From NCBI RefSeq assembly GCF_000718785.1, contig NZ_JOCA01000010.1, forward strand, positions 124,001 through 188,000: 64,000 bases of DNA, given 5' to 3'. Source of the stretch: Streptomyces sp. NRRL WC-3626 (GTDB lineage Bacteria > Actinomycetota > Actinomycetes > Streptomycetales > Streptomycetaceae). Shown here piece by piece: positions 52,944-62,643 of this stretch (position 1 is its first letter; the number at the start of each line of letters is the position of its first letter). The position numbers and the translations under genes were made by a program. Under the pieces are notes generated by a model. That model made no database searches. It saw nothing but the letters and a program-made list of their open reading frames with translations, and had not been told where the DNA came from.

Positions 52944-54125
52944 TCAGGCGGGGCGGACCACGCTGTGGATCGCGGACTCGCCGTCGTAGTAGACCGACTC
53001 CTCGCGGACGTACGTGCCCGGCTTCGGGGCGTGGATCATCATCCCGTTGCCGATGTAGATGCCCACGTGTGTGACGTCGTCGTAGAAGAAGACCAGGTCG
53101 CCGGGCTGGGCCTGGGAGACGGGGACCGTCGTGCCCGCGTTCACCTGGTCGTAGGTGGTGCGCGGGAGGGAGACGCCGGCGGCCTTCCAGGCGGCCTGGG
53201 TGAGGCCGGAGCAGTCGTAGGAGCCGGGTCCGGTGGCACCCCACACGTACGGCTTGCCGATCTGCGCGCGGGCGAAGGCGAGCGCCTTCTCGGCCTTGGC
53301 GGCGTACCCGGAGCCGGTGGACGGCGAGGTCGTCGAACCGGAGGACCCGGTTGCCCCGGAACCGGCCGGGCTGCCGCTGTCCTGCTGGGCCGCGGCCTCC
53401 TCCTGGGCCTTCTCCCGCGCCGCCTGCCGCTCGGCGAGCTCGGCGGCCTTGCGGGCGGCCTCGTCCTGCTTCTCCTTCTCGATCGCCGCGAGCCGCGCCT
53501 TCTCCTCGGCGGTCAGCTTCGACATCAGCGCACGCGCGTCACCGAGCTTCTTCTGGACGGTGGCCTTGGCCGTCTTCAGGTCGCCCTGGGACTCGGTGAG
53601 CGTCTCGAGGCTCTGGGTGGCCTCCTGGCGCTTCTTCATGGTCTCGGACTGCTGGGTGACGTAGTCGTCGACCGCGTCCTTCTGGCGGCCGGTCAGCCGG
53701 TCCATCACCTGGCGCTGGTCGAAGACGTCCTGCGGGGTGTCCGCGAGCAGGAAGGTCGCGGTGTCGGGCAGCCCCGCGCCGGTCCGGTACTGGGCGGCGG
53801 CGAAGGAACCCAGCTCCTCACGCGCGTCGTTGAGCTTCTGGGTGCGCTTGGCCACGTCGTCCAGGAGCGTGTCGACCTGCTTGCGCTGCTTCGCGGTCTT
53901 CTCCTTGGCCGCGTTGTACTTCTCGGTCGCCGACTCCGCCTGGCGGTAGAGGTCGCCGACCTTCTTCTCGACCTCCTCCAGGCTCGGCTTGCCGTCGTCG
54001 GAGGGGGCGGCGGTGGCCGTCTGGGACAGCAGGGCCACGGAGGTCAGGGCGGCCGTGGCCAGGGCCGGGGTCCGTATGCCTGCCACGCGCGTGCCGGGGG
54101 TGCGCGACTTGCGGTGCGACGCCAA
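52944..54125 (-). CDS. Secreted NlpC/P60 endopeptidase under c-di-AMP riboswitch
   Basis: TTG 54125, 9 bases from AAGGAG, gives 393 residues. A signal peptide (about 1-40), a long coiled coil (about 50-245), a Gly/Ser-rich linker and a C-terminal NlpC/P60 domain with Cys305 (SYDCSGL) and the THVGIYIGNGMMIHAP histidines are seen. It remodels peptidoglycan during growth or sporulation. The leader carries a ydaO-type riboswitch, as is usual for Streptomyces cell-wall hydrolases of this type (for example rpfA). Confidence 0.93.
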   Translation of the reverse strand: MASHRKSRTPGTRVAGIRTPALATAALTSVALLSQTATAAPSDDGKPSLEEVEKKVGDLYRQAESATEKYNAAKEKTAKQRKQVDTLLDDVAKRTQKLNDAREELGSFAAAQYRTGAGLPDTATFLLADTPQDVFDQRQVMDRLTGRQKDAVDDYVTQQSETMKKRQEATQSLETLTESQGDLKTAKATVQKKLGDARALMSKLTAEEKARLAAIEKEKQDEAARKAAELAERQAAREKAQEEAAAQQDSGSPAGSGATGSSGSTTSPSTGSGYAAKAEKALAFARAQIGKPYVWGATGPGSYDCSGLTQAAWKAAGVSLPRTTYDQVNAGTTVPVSQAQPGDLVFFYDDVTHVGIYIGNGMMIHAPKPGTYVREESVYYDGESAIHSVVRPA

Positions 54126-54146
54126 GGGAGGCGACTCCTTCCAATG

Positions 54147-54299
54147 CTCCGCCTACCGGGTTAGCTGTCGGGTTCGGGCGGCTTGCCTGGAAGGGTTGCC
54201 CTACGGCCGCTCCGCGAAGGAGTGGGCCGATTCACCCCAGGGGTCTCGGTGGGTCCCCGGCTCCGGCTGCCGCGATCGGCAGGGACGGACTCGGCGGAG
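54147..54299 (-). ncRNA. ydaO-type c-di-AMP riboswitch
   Basis: The minus strand ahead of the NlpC gene contains the conserved pieces of the ydaO/yuaA family: GGAGCCGGGGACCCA, CCTGGGGTGAATCGG, then CCCGAACCCGACAGCTAACC and GTAGGCGGAG. The outer stem is CTCCGCC (54299-54293) with GGCGGAG (54153-54147), perfect. The ribosome binding site and TTG start follow within 25 bases. High c-di-AMP normally turns such genes off. Confidence 0.85.
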
Positions 54300-54547
54300 G
54301 CCGCGCGGCCCGGCGAGGTTCGCCGGTGGGGGTCGTACGGCCCGCCCGCACGGTAGCCAACTGGTGTGGCCCTTGTGAAGGTTGATGGGTGATATGCCCG
54401 ATACATTTTCGTGACCTTATGACAGGTGTGACTCTGGGTGAGGTGATGGTTGTGCAGGGTGCGCGTTTTCGCGCGGGCGGCCGGAATCCGGGGATGTTCC
54501 CGGGGCGGGCCCGGGTTGTCGGTGGGGCGCCCTAGACTCGGAGAGCG

Positions 54548-57031
54548 ATGAGCAGCCTCTTTGACGACAGCTTCCTGGCGGACCTCCAGGCCCAGCGGGG
54601 CCCCGCGGACGAGCCCCCGCCACCGCCCGACGACGAGCACGCCCCGGAGCGGATCCCGGACGACCTGTTCGACGGGAAGTTCGACGTGCCGCCGGACAGG
54701 GACGCCTACTACCGCGACGGCGCCCCGCGCCCGGTGATCGACGCCGCGGCCCTGCTGGAGGGGCTGAACGACAACCAGCGCGCCGCCGTCGTGCACTCCG
54801 GCTCCCCGCTGCTCATCGTGGCCGGCGCCGGCTCCGGCAAGACGCGTGTGCTCACCCACCGCATCGCCCACCTGCTGGCCGAGCGGCATGTCCACCCGGG
54901 CCAGATCCTCGCGATCACCTTCACCAACAAGGCCGCCGGCGAGATGAAGGAGCGCGTCGAGCAGCTCGTCGGCCCGCGCGCGGGCGCCATGTGGGTGATG
55001 ACGTTCCACAGCGCGTGTGTGCGCATCCTGCGCCGCGAGAGCAAGAAGCTCGGCTTCACGTCGTCGTTCTCGATCTACGACGCCGCCGACTCCAAGCGGC
55101 TGATGGCCCTGGTCTGCCGCGACCTGGACCTCGACCCCAAGCGGTTCCCGCCGAAGTCCTTCAGCGCCAAGATCAGCAACCTGAAGAACGAGCTGATCGA
55201 CGAGGAGGACTTCGCCGCCCAGGCGGCCGACGGTTTCGAGAAGACCCTCGCCCAGGCCTACGCCATGTACCAGTCGCGGCTGCGCGAGGCCAACGCGCTC
55301 GACTTCGACGACCTGATCATGACGACGGTCAATCTGCTGCGCGCCTTCCCGGACGTCGCCGAGCACTACCGCCGCCGCTTCCGGCACGTCATGGTCGACG
55401 AGTACCAGGACACCAACCACGCCCAGTACGCACTCGTGCGTGAGCTGGTCGGCGGGGCCTCCGAGCGCCCCGTCGAGGTGCCGCCGGAGGCCGAGGTGCC
55501 GCCCGCCGAGCTGTGCGTGGTGGGCGACGCCGACCAGTCGATCTACGCCTTCCGCGGCGCGACGATCCGCAACATCCTCCAGTTCGAGGAGGACTACCCG
55601 GACGCGACGACGATCCTGCTGGAGCAGAACTACCGCTCCACCCAGACGATCCTGAGCGCCGCCAACGCCGTCATCGAGCGCAACGAGTCCCGCCGCCCCA
55701 AGAACCTGTGGACCAACGCCGGCAGCGGCGCGCGGATCACCGGGTACGTCGCGGACACCGAGCACGACGAGGCGCAGTTCGTCGCCGACGAGATAGACCG
55801 CCTCACGGACTCGGGCAAGGCCAAGGCGGGCGACGTCGCCGTCTTCTACCGCACCAACGCCCAGTCCCGTGTCTTCGAGGAGATCTTCATCCGCGTCGGC
55901 CTGCCCTACAAGGTCGTCGGCGGTGTCCGCTTCTACGAGCGCAAGGAGGTCAGGGACGTCCTGGCCTATCTGCGGGTGCTCGCCAACCCCGAGGACTCGG
56001 TGCCGCTGCGCCGTATCCTCAACGTCCCCAAGCGGGGCATCGGCGACCGCGCGGAGGCCATGATCGACGCACTCGCCCAGCGCGAGAAGATCAGCTTCCC
56101 GCAGGCCCTGAGGCGCGTCGACGAGGCGTACGGCATGGCCGCGCGGTCGTCGAACGCCGTGAAGCGGTTCAACACGCTGATGGAGGACCTCCGTACGGTC
56201 GTCGAGTCCGGGGCGGGCCCGGCGACGGTCCTGGAGGCGATCCTCGAACGCACTGGATACCTCGCCGAGCTGCAGGCCTCCACCGACCCGCAGGACGAGA
56301 CCCGGATCGAGAACCTTCAGGAACTCGCCGCCGTCGCGCTGGAGTTCGAGCAGGAGCGCGGCGAGGGCGAGTCGGTCGCCCTGTCCGACTTCCTGGAGCA
56401 GGTCGCCCTGGTCGCCGACTCCGACCAGATCCCCGACGAGGACGAGGACGGTTCCGGCGTCATCACCCTGATGACCCTGCACACGGCCAAGGGCCTGGAG
56501 TTCCCGGTCGTCTTCCTCACCGGCATGGAGGACGGCGTCTTCCCGCACATGCGCGCCCTCGGCGAGACCAAGGAGCTGGAGGAGGAGCGGCGCCTCGCGT
56601 ACGTCGGCATCACCCGCGCGCGGGAGCGGCTGTACCTCACCCGGTCGACGCTGCGCAGCGCGTGGGGCCAGCCGTCGTACAACCCGCCCTCGCGGTTCCT
56701 CGAGGAGATCCCGGCCGCCCACCTGGAGTGGAAGCGGACCGGGGCGAGCGCGCCCGTGTCGTCCGGTCCGGCGTCGGGGGTGGCGGCCTCGCTGTCGTCG
56801 TCCCGCTCCCGCTCGTCCGCGTCGGGCGGTTCCGGCTTCGCCACCCGGCGGAGCGCGGACAAGCCCGTGGTGTCGCTGGCGGTGGGGGACCGGGTCACGC
56901 ACGACCAGTTCGGCCTCGGCACCGTGGTCGGCGTCAAGGGCACGGGCGGGAACGCGGAGGCGACGATCGACTTCGGGGACACCAAGCCCAAGCGGCTGCT
57001 GCTGCGGTACGCGCCGGTCGAGAAGCTGTAG
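54548..57031 (+). CDS. pcrA: ATP-dependent DNA helicase PcrA/UvrD
   Basis: The 827-residue SF1 helicase has Walker A (AGAGSGKTRVLTHRIAHLL) near 92-99 and motif Ia (ITFTNKAAGEMKERV). Motif II is DEYQDTNH and motif III GDADQSIYAFRGA; motifs IV to VI follow, including VTFLHTAKGLEF-like TLHTAKGLEFPVVFLTGMEDG and AYVGITRARERLYLT. The C-terminal Tudor-like domain (VGDRVTHDQFGLGTVVGVKG) is the RNA-polymerase-contacting part of PcrA. A TAGACT -10 box lies 9 bases before the ATG. Confidence 0.95.
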   Translation: MSSLFDDSFLADLQAQRGPADEPPPPPDDEHAPERIPDDLFDGKFDVPPDRDAYYRDGAPRPVIDAAALLEGLNDNQRAAVVHSGSPLLIVAGAGSGKTRVLTHRIAHLLAERHVHPGQILAITFTNKAAGEMKERVEQLVGPRAGAMWVMTFHSACVRILRRESKKLGFTSSFSIYDAADSKRLMALVCRDLDLDPKRFPPKSFSAKISNLKNELIDEEDFAAQAADGFEKTLAQAYAMYQSRLREANALDFDDLIMTTVNLLRAFPDVAEHYRRRFRHVMVDEYQDTNHAQYALVRELVGGASERPVEVPPEAEVPPAELCVVGDADQSIYAFRGATIRNILQFEEDYPDATTILLEQNYRSTQTILSAANAVIERNESRRPKNLWTNAGSGARITGYVADTEHDEAQFVADEIDRLTDSGKAKAGDVAVFYRTNAQSRVFEEIFIRVGLPYKVVGGVRFYERKEVRDVLAYLRVLANPEDSVPLRRILNVPKRGIGDRAEAMIDALAQREKISFPQALRRVDEAYGMAARSSNAVKRFNTLMEDLRTVVESGAGPATVLEAILERTGYLAELQASTDPQDETRIENLQELAAVALEFEQERGEGESVALSDFLEQVALVADSDQIPDEDEDGSGVITLMTLHTAKGLEFPVVFLTGMEDGVFPHMRALGETKELEEERRLAYVGITRARERLYLTRSTLRSAWGQPSYNPPSRFLEEIPAAHLEWKRTGASAPVSSGPASGVAASLSSSRSRSSASGGSGFATRRSADKPVVSLAVGDRVTHDQFGLGTVVGVKGTGGNAEATIDFGDTKPKRLLLRYAPVEKL

Positions 57032-57073
57032 CGCCGGCCGGCGATCCGTCGGGAGGACCGTCCTGTGGCGGTC

Positions 57074-58588
57074 CTACGACGGGTCGAGGCCGTGGCTGCG
57101 CAGCCAGGAGAGCGGGTCGATCGCCGAGCCGCCGCCCGGGCGGACCTCGAAGTGCAGGTGCGGACCGGTCGAGTTGCCGGAGTCCCCGGAGAACGCGATC
57201 CGGTCGCCGGCCTTCACCGTCGTACCGAAGGCGACCTGGTAGCTGGAGAGGTGGCAGTACCACGTCTCCGTGCCGTCCTTCGCCGTCACGATCATCATGT
57301 TGCCGTAGGCGGAGTTGTACTGCGTGCGCACCGTGCCGTCGGTCGCCGCCATCACGGGCGTGCCGTACGAGACGGGGAAGTCGATGCCGGTGTGGACGGA
57401 CATCCAGTTGATGCCGGCCTGGCCGTAGTAGGCGCTGAGGCCGTGCCGCGCGACGGGGAGCGCGAACTTCGGCCGCAGTCGCTCCTTGCGGGCGGCCTCC
57501 TCCGCGGCCTGCCTGCGCTCGGCCTCCTGCTGCGCCTTGAGGTCGATGCGCTCCTGGGTGCGGCTGGCCCGGTCGGCGAAGTCGTCGGCGCCGGCGGCGA
57601 GGCTCTCCAGTTGGGTGTCGAGCTTGATGTTGGCGGCGGACGGCTGCACCGGCGGGGCGTCCGCGGCCGTCGTCTTCGTCTCCTGGCCGCCGTCCTCGGC
57701 GAGATCGCCGACCGAGGCCGCCGCGATCCCGGCGACACCCATCACACACGCCGAGGGAACGGCCACCGTCAGCAGCGCGGAGCGCTTGGCGGGCATACGG
57801 CGGCGGGAACGCGAACCGGAGCGCGCTGCGCGCGGCGCCGGGGCGGGGGCGGGGACGATCTCCTCCTGCTCGTCGAGCAGGTGCACCGCGGGCATCTCAC
57901 CGGTGTCGGCCGGCCCGTCGGCGGCAGGGGCCTCGTAGGGCTCCTGGCCGAAGCTCTCGTACGAGTCGGGCCGGGCCTCGTAGGACTCGGCCGGAGTCTC
58001 GTAGCCGTCGGGGGCGGGGTCCTGGGTGGCCGTCTCGCCGCCGGCGGAGTTCCACTGGGTGGCGTCGTAGGCGCCGCTGTCGTAGACCTGCGTGCCCCAG
58101 TCCCACTGCTGGGTCTGGTCGGCGGGGTGCGCGGCCGGGTCGGCCTGGAGCCACTCGCCGGAATCCCACTGACCGGTCTCCGGGGAGCCGGCCTGCGGCG
58201 GGATCACCGCGGTCGTCTGCTGCCCGCCGGTGGCCCAGGCGGTCGCGTCGTAGCCGCCGGTGTCGTACGTGGACGGGTATCCGGCCGCGTACGTGTCGTA
58301 CTGTCCGGTCTCCTGGCCGCCCGTGGACCACTGGCCGGCCGTCGCATGGGCGCCCGTGTCCTGGCCGCCGCCCGGCAGGTCGCCGAAGAGGGGGTCGGTG
58401 GCGAAGCTTCCGGTGGTGTGCGCGCCGGTCCCGAAATGGGTGGCGTCATAACCGGTGGCGTCGTAGCCGCCGTACGTGGTGAAGTCGCCGTACTGGGCTT
58501 CCTGTGTGCCGTACGACGCATAGCTCGCAGCGGCGGCATCGGAAGCCGGGGCCGGGGCCATGGTCCCCGACGGGTGACGGTCGTTCAC
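57074..58588 (-). CDS. M23 (LytM) metallopeptidase with Tyr-rich N-terminal tail
   Basis: GTG 58588, 504 residues. The first ~245 residues are low complexity with repeats such as GYDAT, TGQYDT, GGYDAT and SGAYDAT and lie before one TM segment (269-292), so they are cytoplasmic. An external coiled coil (about 330-370) leads to the M23 domain with zinc ligands His399, Asp403 and His479 and His446, His477 (HTGID, CHLSSY, HLHFE). It should cut cross-links in peptidoglycan. pcrA is convergent. It differs from usual secreted LytM proteins by the long cytoplasmic tail. Confidence 0.9.
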   Translation of the reverse strand: MNDRHPSGTMAPAPASDAAAASYASYGTQEAQYGDFTTYGGYDATGYDATHFGTGAHTTGSFATDPLFGDLPGGGQDTGAHATAGQWSTGGQETGQYDTYAAGYPSTYDTGGYDATAWATGGQQTTAVIPPQAGSPETGQWDSGEWLQADPAAHPADQTQQWDWGTQVYDSGAYDATQWNSAGGETATQDPAPDGYETPAESYEARPDSYESFGQEPYEAPAADGPADTGEMPAVHLLDEQEEIVPAPAPAPRAARSGSRSRRRMPAKRSALLTVAVPSACVMGVAGIAAASVGDLAEDGGQETKTTAADAPPVQPSAANIKLDTQLESLAAGADDFADRASRTQERIDLKAQQEAERRQAAEEAARKERLRPKFALPVARHGLSAYYGQAGINWMSVHTGIDFPVSYGTPVMAATDGTVRTQYNSAYGNMMIVTAKDGTETWYCHLSSYQVAFGTTVKAGDRIAFSGDSGNSTGPHLHFEVRPGGGSAIDPLSWLRSHGLDPS

Positions 58589-58636
58589 CAACTTCTCTTT
58601 CGCCTCGACAACAGGGGCTGGCAGAGCAGTGCGGCG

Positions 58637-58666
58637 ACTGTACCCGGCGGTACGCGGGCTCGACAA
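58637..58666 (-). promoter_or_regulatory. Promoter of the M23 peptidase gene
   Basis: On the minus strand TTGTCG (58666-58661), 18 bases and TACAGT (58642-58637) match a housekeeping promoter and would give a leader of about 40 bases before GTG 58588. The rest of the gap 58589-58919 holds no recognised gene. Confidence 0.55.
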
Positions 58667-58919
58667 TCTTCCGCAGGTTTCGCCGGCGCAGGAAACGGGC
58701 AATCGGTCGTCTTTTGGTGGACGATGGGCGTGGTCTTGGCTCTTTGTTCGAAACCTGTTCGAGATCGTGCGCGGTTCGAGGGCGGTAAGTGGGCCTTCTC
58801 GGACCGTTGTTGTTCGGATTTCTACGGAGGGGGCGCACGGTTCCGCTTGGCGCGCAGACGTCGGCGCCCGGCGTGTCGTGCGCGCGGGCGCCGGTCGATC
58901 GGGGGCGGTCAGGCCGCCG

Positions 58920-59786
58920 TCACGCCACCGTCAGCCCCTCCGGGCGGCCGGTCGACGGCTCTCCGGGGTGTGCCGTGTCCAGGGCCTGCCGTATGCCGGT
59001 CGCCACGGCCGGGTGCACGGGCAGGGCGAGATGGCCGACGCCGCTCACCCGTACGTTCACCGCCGTCAGGTCGGGGTGCTCGACGCAGGCCGACTCCAGC
59101 GGGTCCATGATGTGGTCGAGGTCGCTCCAGAACGCGACGAAGTGCGTACGGCAGCCCGGCGAGGGCAGCGCGAGCTCCTCGAGCACCGGTGAGCCGGGAC
59201 GCATCTGGCGCACGATGGGGTGCGCGTTGGCCAGCGGCGCGACGCGCGTGCCGGAGTGCGGCGTACCGAGCGTGACGAGCGTCCGCACCCGGGCGTCACC
59301 GCCGAGCCGCTGCACGTAGTACCGCGCGATGAGCCCGCCGAGGCTGTGCCCGACCACATCCACCCGGTGACTGCCCGTGCGCTCGCACACCTGCTCTATA
59401 TGCCGGCCGAGCAGTTCGGCCGCGATACGGATGTCGCAGGTCAGCGGGGAGTAGTTGAGCGACTCGATCTGCTGCCTGCCGTGCTGGGAGAGGCTGCGGC
59501 GCAGCAGGACGAAGACCGACCGGTTGTCGATGAAGCCGTGCAGCAGCACCACCGGGGGCTTGGCCTCCGTCGGCAGCTGCGCGGTGCCGTCCGGGACGGG
59601 CAGTGCCGGGCGCGCGCCCCGGCGCTCCTGGACGATGCCGACGGGATAGAGCAGGAGGTGACCCGCGAGGATCGCCAGCTCCAGGGCGGTCGCCTTCAGC
59701 AGGGTCACGGAGAGATCCGCCAGCCGGGTCGGCAGAAGACGCCGGCAGAGCGGCAGAAAGGGGAGAGCTGCCTGAGTGACCTTCAT
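58920..59786 (-). CDS. Alpha/beta hydrolase, lipase-like
   Basis: The 288-residue product has a hydrophobic N-terminal part (about 25-50, a signal anchor) and a lipase-type fold: oxyanion motif VVLLHGFIDN, nucleophile Ser148 in GHSLGG, an Asp in the region SDLDHIMDP and a C-terminal His (SGVGHLALPVHP). The pattern is that of actinobacterial triacylglycerol lipases and esterases. The start has no strong ribosome binding site alternative. Confidence 0.85.
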   Translation of the reverse strand: MKVTQAALPFLPLCRRLLPTRLADLSVTLLKATALELAILAGHLLLYPVGIVQERRGARPALPVPDGTAQLPTEAKPPVVLLHGFIDNRSVFVLLRRSLSQHGRQQIESLNYSPLTCDIRIAAELLGRHIEQVCERTGSHRVDVVGHSLGGLIARYYVQRLGGDARVRTLVTLGTPHSGTRVAPLANAHPIVRQMRPGSPVLEELALPSPGCRTHFVAFWSDLDHIMDPLESACVEHPDLTAVNVRVSGVGHLALPVHPAVATGIRQALDTAHPGEPSTGRPEGLTVA

Positions 59787-60165
59787 GGCCGACCTCCTGT
59801 CGGCACGCGGAGGGACAGCCTTGTCCCCCGTGTGCCCTTATGGGGAATCGCTACGAGAGCGGTCGACGGAGTGCGCGTGAGAGGGGTGGAGGGAGCGCGG
59901 TGACTCGGCGACCTCGGGGCGAATCCCTTATGCGCATCGTCCCACCGTTGCCCGAGTGGTGCACGGGCACGCGGTGAACGTGGCCCTCCGTGTGATTTGC
60001 CCCTCCCTGCGCACCGCGAAACTGCCGGTTGCGGGATGCTGGAGATAACGTTCGTTCACTTCCCCGGCCGGTTGGAGCCGGGGTTCCCGAGCGATGTGTA
60101 CGGCATGACGGATGTGTGCGGTACTTGTCGGTACGGATGGATGTAGTCGCTTCATGGAGGCAGTG
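59787..60165. other. Intergenic region upstream of icmB
   Basis: In this 379-base divergent gap between the lipase-like gene and icmB no gene, repeat or riboswitch motif was recognised. In particular I see no cobalamin riboswitch (B12 box) near icmB. The ATG 60112 frame entering icmB is not used because GGAGGCAGTG precedes ATG 60166. Confidence 0.5.
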
Positions 60166-60582
<417 letters not shown>

Positions 60583-60731
60583 GGCGGGGCCCGGCGGCCG
60601 TTCGCGTGCCGGGGCGGGCCCGGGGTGGGTCGGGCTGCCCGGTTTCCGCGCGGGCCGCGTAGGTGCCGGCCGGGGGTGTTCGCGCTGCCCGGCGCGGTGC
60701 GGCGTGCTCGCGTGTGGGTGGGCCGAGGAGT

Positions 60732-60802
60732 GTTCGCGCTGCCCGGCGCTCGCGGGGTGCCGTCGCGCCCACCCGTGCCGCCCCAGCGGCACGACTGCCC
60801 GC
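60732..60802 (-). repeat. Dispersed palindromic repeat, copy D (inverted)
   Basis: Reverse complement of the element at 15315, with both hairpin arms intact. A partial copy of the same end (TTCGCGCTGCCCGGCGCGG) lies just upstream near 60679-60697, spaced about 54 bases, again recalling the 55-56 bp tandem units. In the gap 60583-60902 only repeats were seen. Confidence 0.88.
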
Positions 60803-60902
60803 GGAGCGCGGAGGCGGCTGTCCGTGGGAGTGCAGGGGTGGGGGTGCCGGTTCTGCGGCACGAGTGCCCGTGGGGGGCTGTTCGTGGCTGGCGGGGTGGT
60901 GG

Positions 60903-62522
60903 CTACGGGGTTAGTTCGGAGTGGATCCTTGCTCTCAGGTGGAGGGTTGTCACCAGGCGTTGGAAGGCTTCCGACCAGTAGCCGCCGGCGCCGGGGGAGG
61001 CGTTCTCCGGTTCGTCCGGCAGGGCCAGGAGCGCCTCCAGGCGGCTTGCCTCGGACGGGTCGAGGCAGCGTTCGGCCAGGCCCATGACTCCGCTGAAACT
61101 CCATGGATAACTCCCTGCGTCGCGCGCGATGTTGAGCGCGTCGGCCACCGCCCGTCCGACCGGCGCGGCCCACGGCACGGCACACACCCCGAGCAGCTGG
61201 AACGCCTCGGACAGGCCGTGCGTCTCGATGAACCCGGCCACCCACTCCGCCCGTTCGGCGGCGCCCAGCGTGCCGAGCAGTTTCGCCCGTTCGGCCAGCG
61301 ACACCGCCCCCGGACCGCCCGCCTCCGGCGCGGAGGGCTCGCCGAGCAGCGCCCGGGACCATGTCGCGTCCCGCTGCCGTACGGCGGCCCGGCACCAGGC
61401 CGCGTGCAGTTCGCCCTGCCAGTCGTCCGCCACCGGCAGCGCCACGATCTCCCGGGGCGTACGCCCGCCGAGCCGGCCCGGCCAGCCGCCGAGCGGGGCC
61501 GCTTCCACCAGCTGGCCCAGCCACCAGGACCGTTCGCCCCGGCCCGCGGGCGGTCTCGCCACCACCCCGTCGCGCTCCATGCCGGCGTCGCACTCGTGCG
61601 GCGCCTCGACCGTGATCGTCGGTGTGTCACGGGTGTGGTCGACGGCCACACAGGCCCCGGCCCGCACCGCCATCCGCTCCGCCAGCGCCGAGCCGGGCAG
61701 CGCCGACAGCAGCTCCGCCGCCGTCGCCCGTACGTTGCGGCTGCGGTCGGCCAGGGACTGCTCCAGGAACGGCTCGTCGTCCGGGCCGAGTCCCGTGCGC
61801 AGCGAGTCCACGAACATCAGCCGGTCCTCCGCCCGCTCCGTCGCCCACGTCGTCGCGAGGAGTTCGCGCGCGGAGGCGGGCTCGCGGGAGCGCAGGGCGG
61901 CGAGGAGGGCGACCCGCTCGGCGAAGAGGCCCTCCCGCCAGAGCCGCCGTACGCCCTCGGTGTCCCGGGCGCCGGGTACCGAGGCGCCCCCGCCCGGCGC
62001 GGCGCGCAGGGCGAACCGCCAGTCCGGGTTGAGCCGGGCCAGCCACAGGGCGCGCGGCCCCGCGAAACGCAGCGCCGCCGGACGCAGGTCCGTCCGTCCC
62101 CGCGCGGCGTCCAGCAGGGCGGGCAGGACGGCCGGGGGTGCGGCGTAACCGCGGGCGTTCGCCGTCGCCAGCCACTGCGGCAGCAGCTCCATGAGGTCCG
62201 GTGCCGTGCCCCGGCGCCCGCCGCCGGGCGTGCCGGGACGGTCGGCCAGCAGCATCGTGAGCCGGCGCGCGGCGGCCGGCGGCAGCGCGGGGCGCGGATC
62301 CTCGGGGGCCGGCTCCGGCCGCCGCGCGGCCCGTCCCGGCCGCAGCCCGGCGCGGCGCCGTACGGTCGCCGCGGCCGCCGCGTCCAGCAGGGCGGACGGC
62401 GCGTCCGGCCCGGGCGCGGAGCCCGGCGGTGTGCGCCGGTCGGTGCCCAGCAGGGCCGTGGTCACCAGCTCCCCCCAGGAGTCAGGGAGGGACGCGTCCA
62501 CGGCGGTGGTCGTCGTGCTCAT
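60903..62522 (-). CDS. DUF5691 family protein
   Basis: ATG 62522, behind AAGGAAGC, gives 539 residues. It is largely helical with repeated hydrophobic heptads; the pattern LPDSWGELVTTALLGTDRR and FLEQSLADRSRNVRATAAELLSALPGS (HEAT-like) suits DUF5691. Such proteins occur next to SWIM-finger genes and MoxR-type ATPase/VWA genes. The SWIM gene lies just upstream in the same direction; the ATPase part would lie outside the window. The function is unknown. Confidence 0.85.
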   Translation of the reverse strand: MSTTTTAVDASLPDSWGELVTTALLGTDRRTPPGSAPGPDAPSALLDAAAAATVRRRAGLRPGRAARRPEPAPEDPRPALPPAAARRLTMLLADRPGTPGGGRRGTAPDLMELLPQWLATANARGYAAPPAVLPALLDAARGRTDLRPAALRFAGPRALWLARLNPDWRFALRAAPGGGASVPGARDTEGVRRLWREGLFAERVALLAALRSREPASARELLATTWATERAEDRLMFVDSLRTGLGPDDEPFLEQSLADRSRNVRATAAELLSALPGSALAERMAVRAGACVAVDHTRDTPTITVEAPHECDAGMERDGVVARPPAGRGERSWWLGQLVEAAPLGGWPGRLGGRTPREIVALPVADDWQGELHAAWCRAAVRQRDATWSRALLGEPSAPEAGGPGAVSLAERAKLLGTLGAAERAEWVAGFIETHGLSEAFQLLGVCAVPWAAPVGRAVADALNIARDAGSYPWSFSGVMGLAERCLDPSEASRLEALLALPDEPENASPGAGGYWSEAFQRLVTTLHLRARIHSELTP

Positions 62523-62643
62523 CAGCTTCCTTTCGGACGGGCGTCCCGGCACGGTCGAGGACCCGGGCGCACCGGGTGTCCAGTGACGCCCGAAAGATTC
62601 CCGGGGCGGACGGGGCGGACGGGAACGGGGCCGAGCGCCCCGC

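Noticed and set aside
59787..60165. Possible cobalamin riboswitch before icmB
   Set aside because: No B12 box or other conserved piece was found, and the mutase subunit uses B12 rather than makes it.
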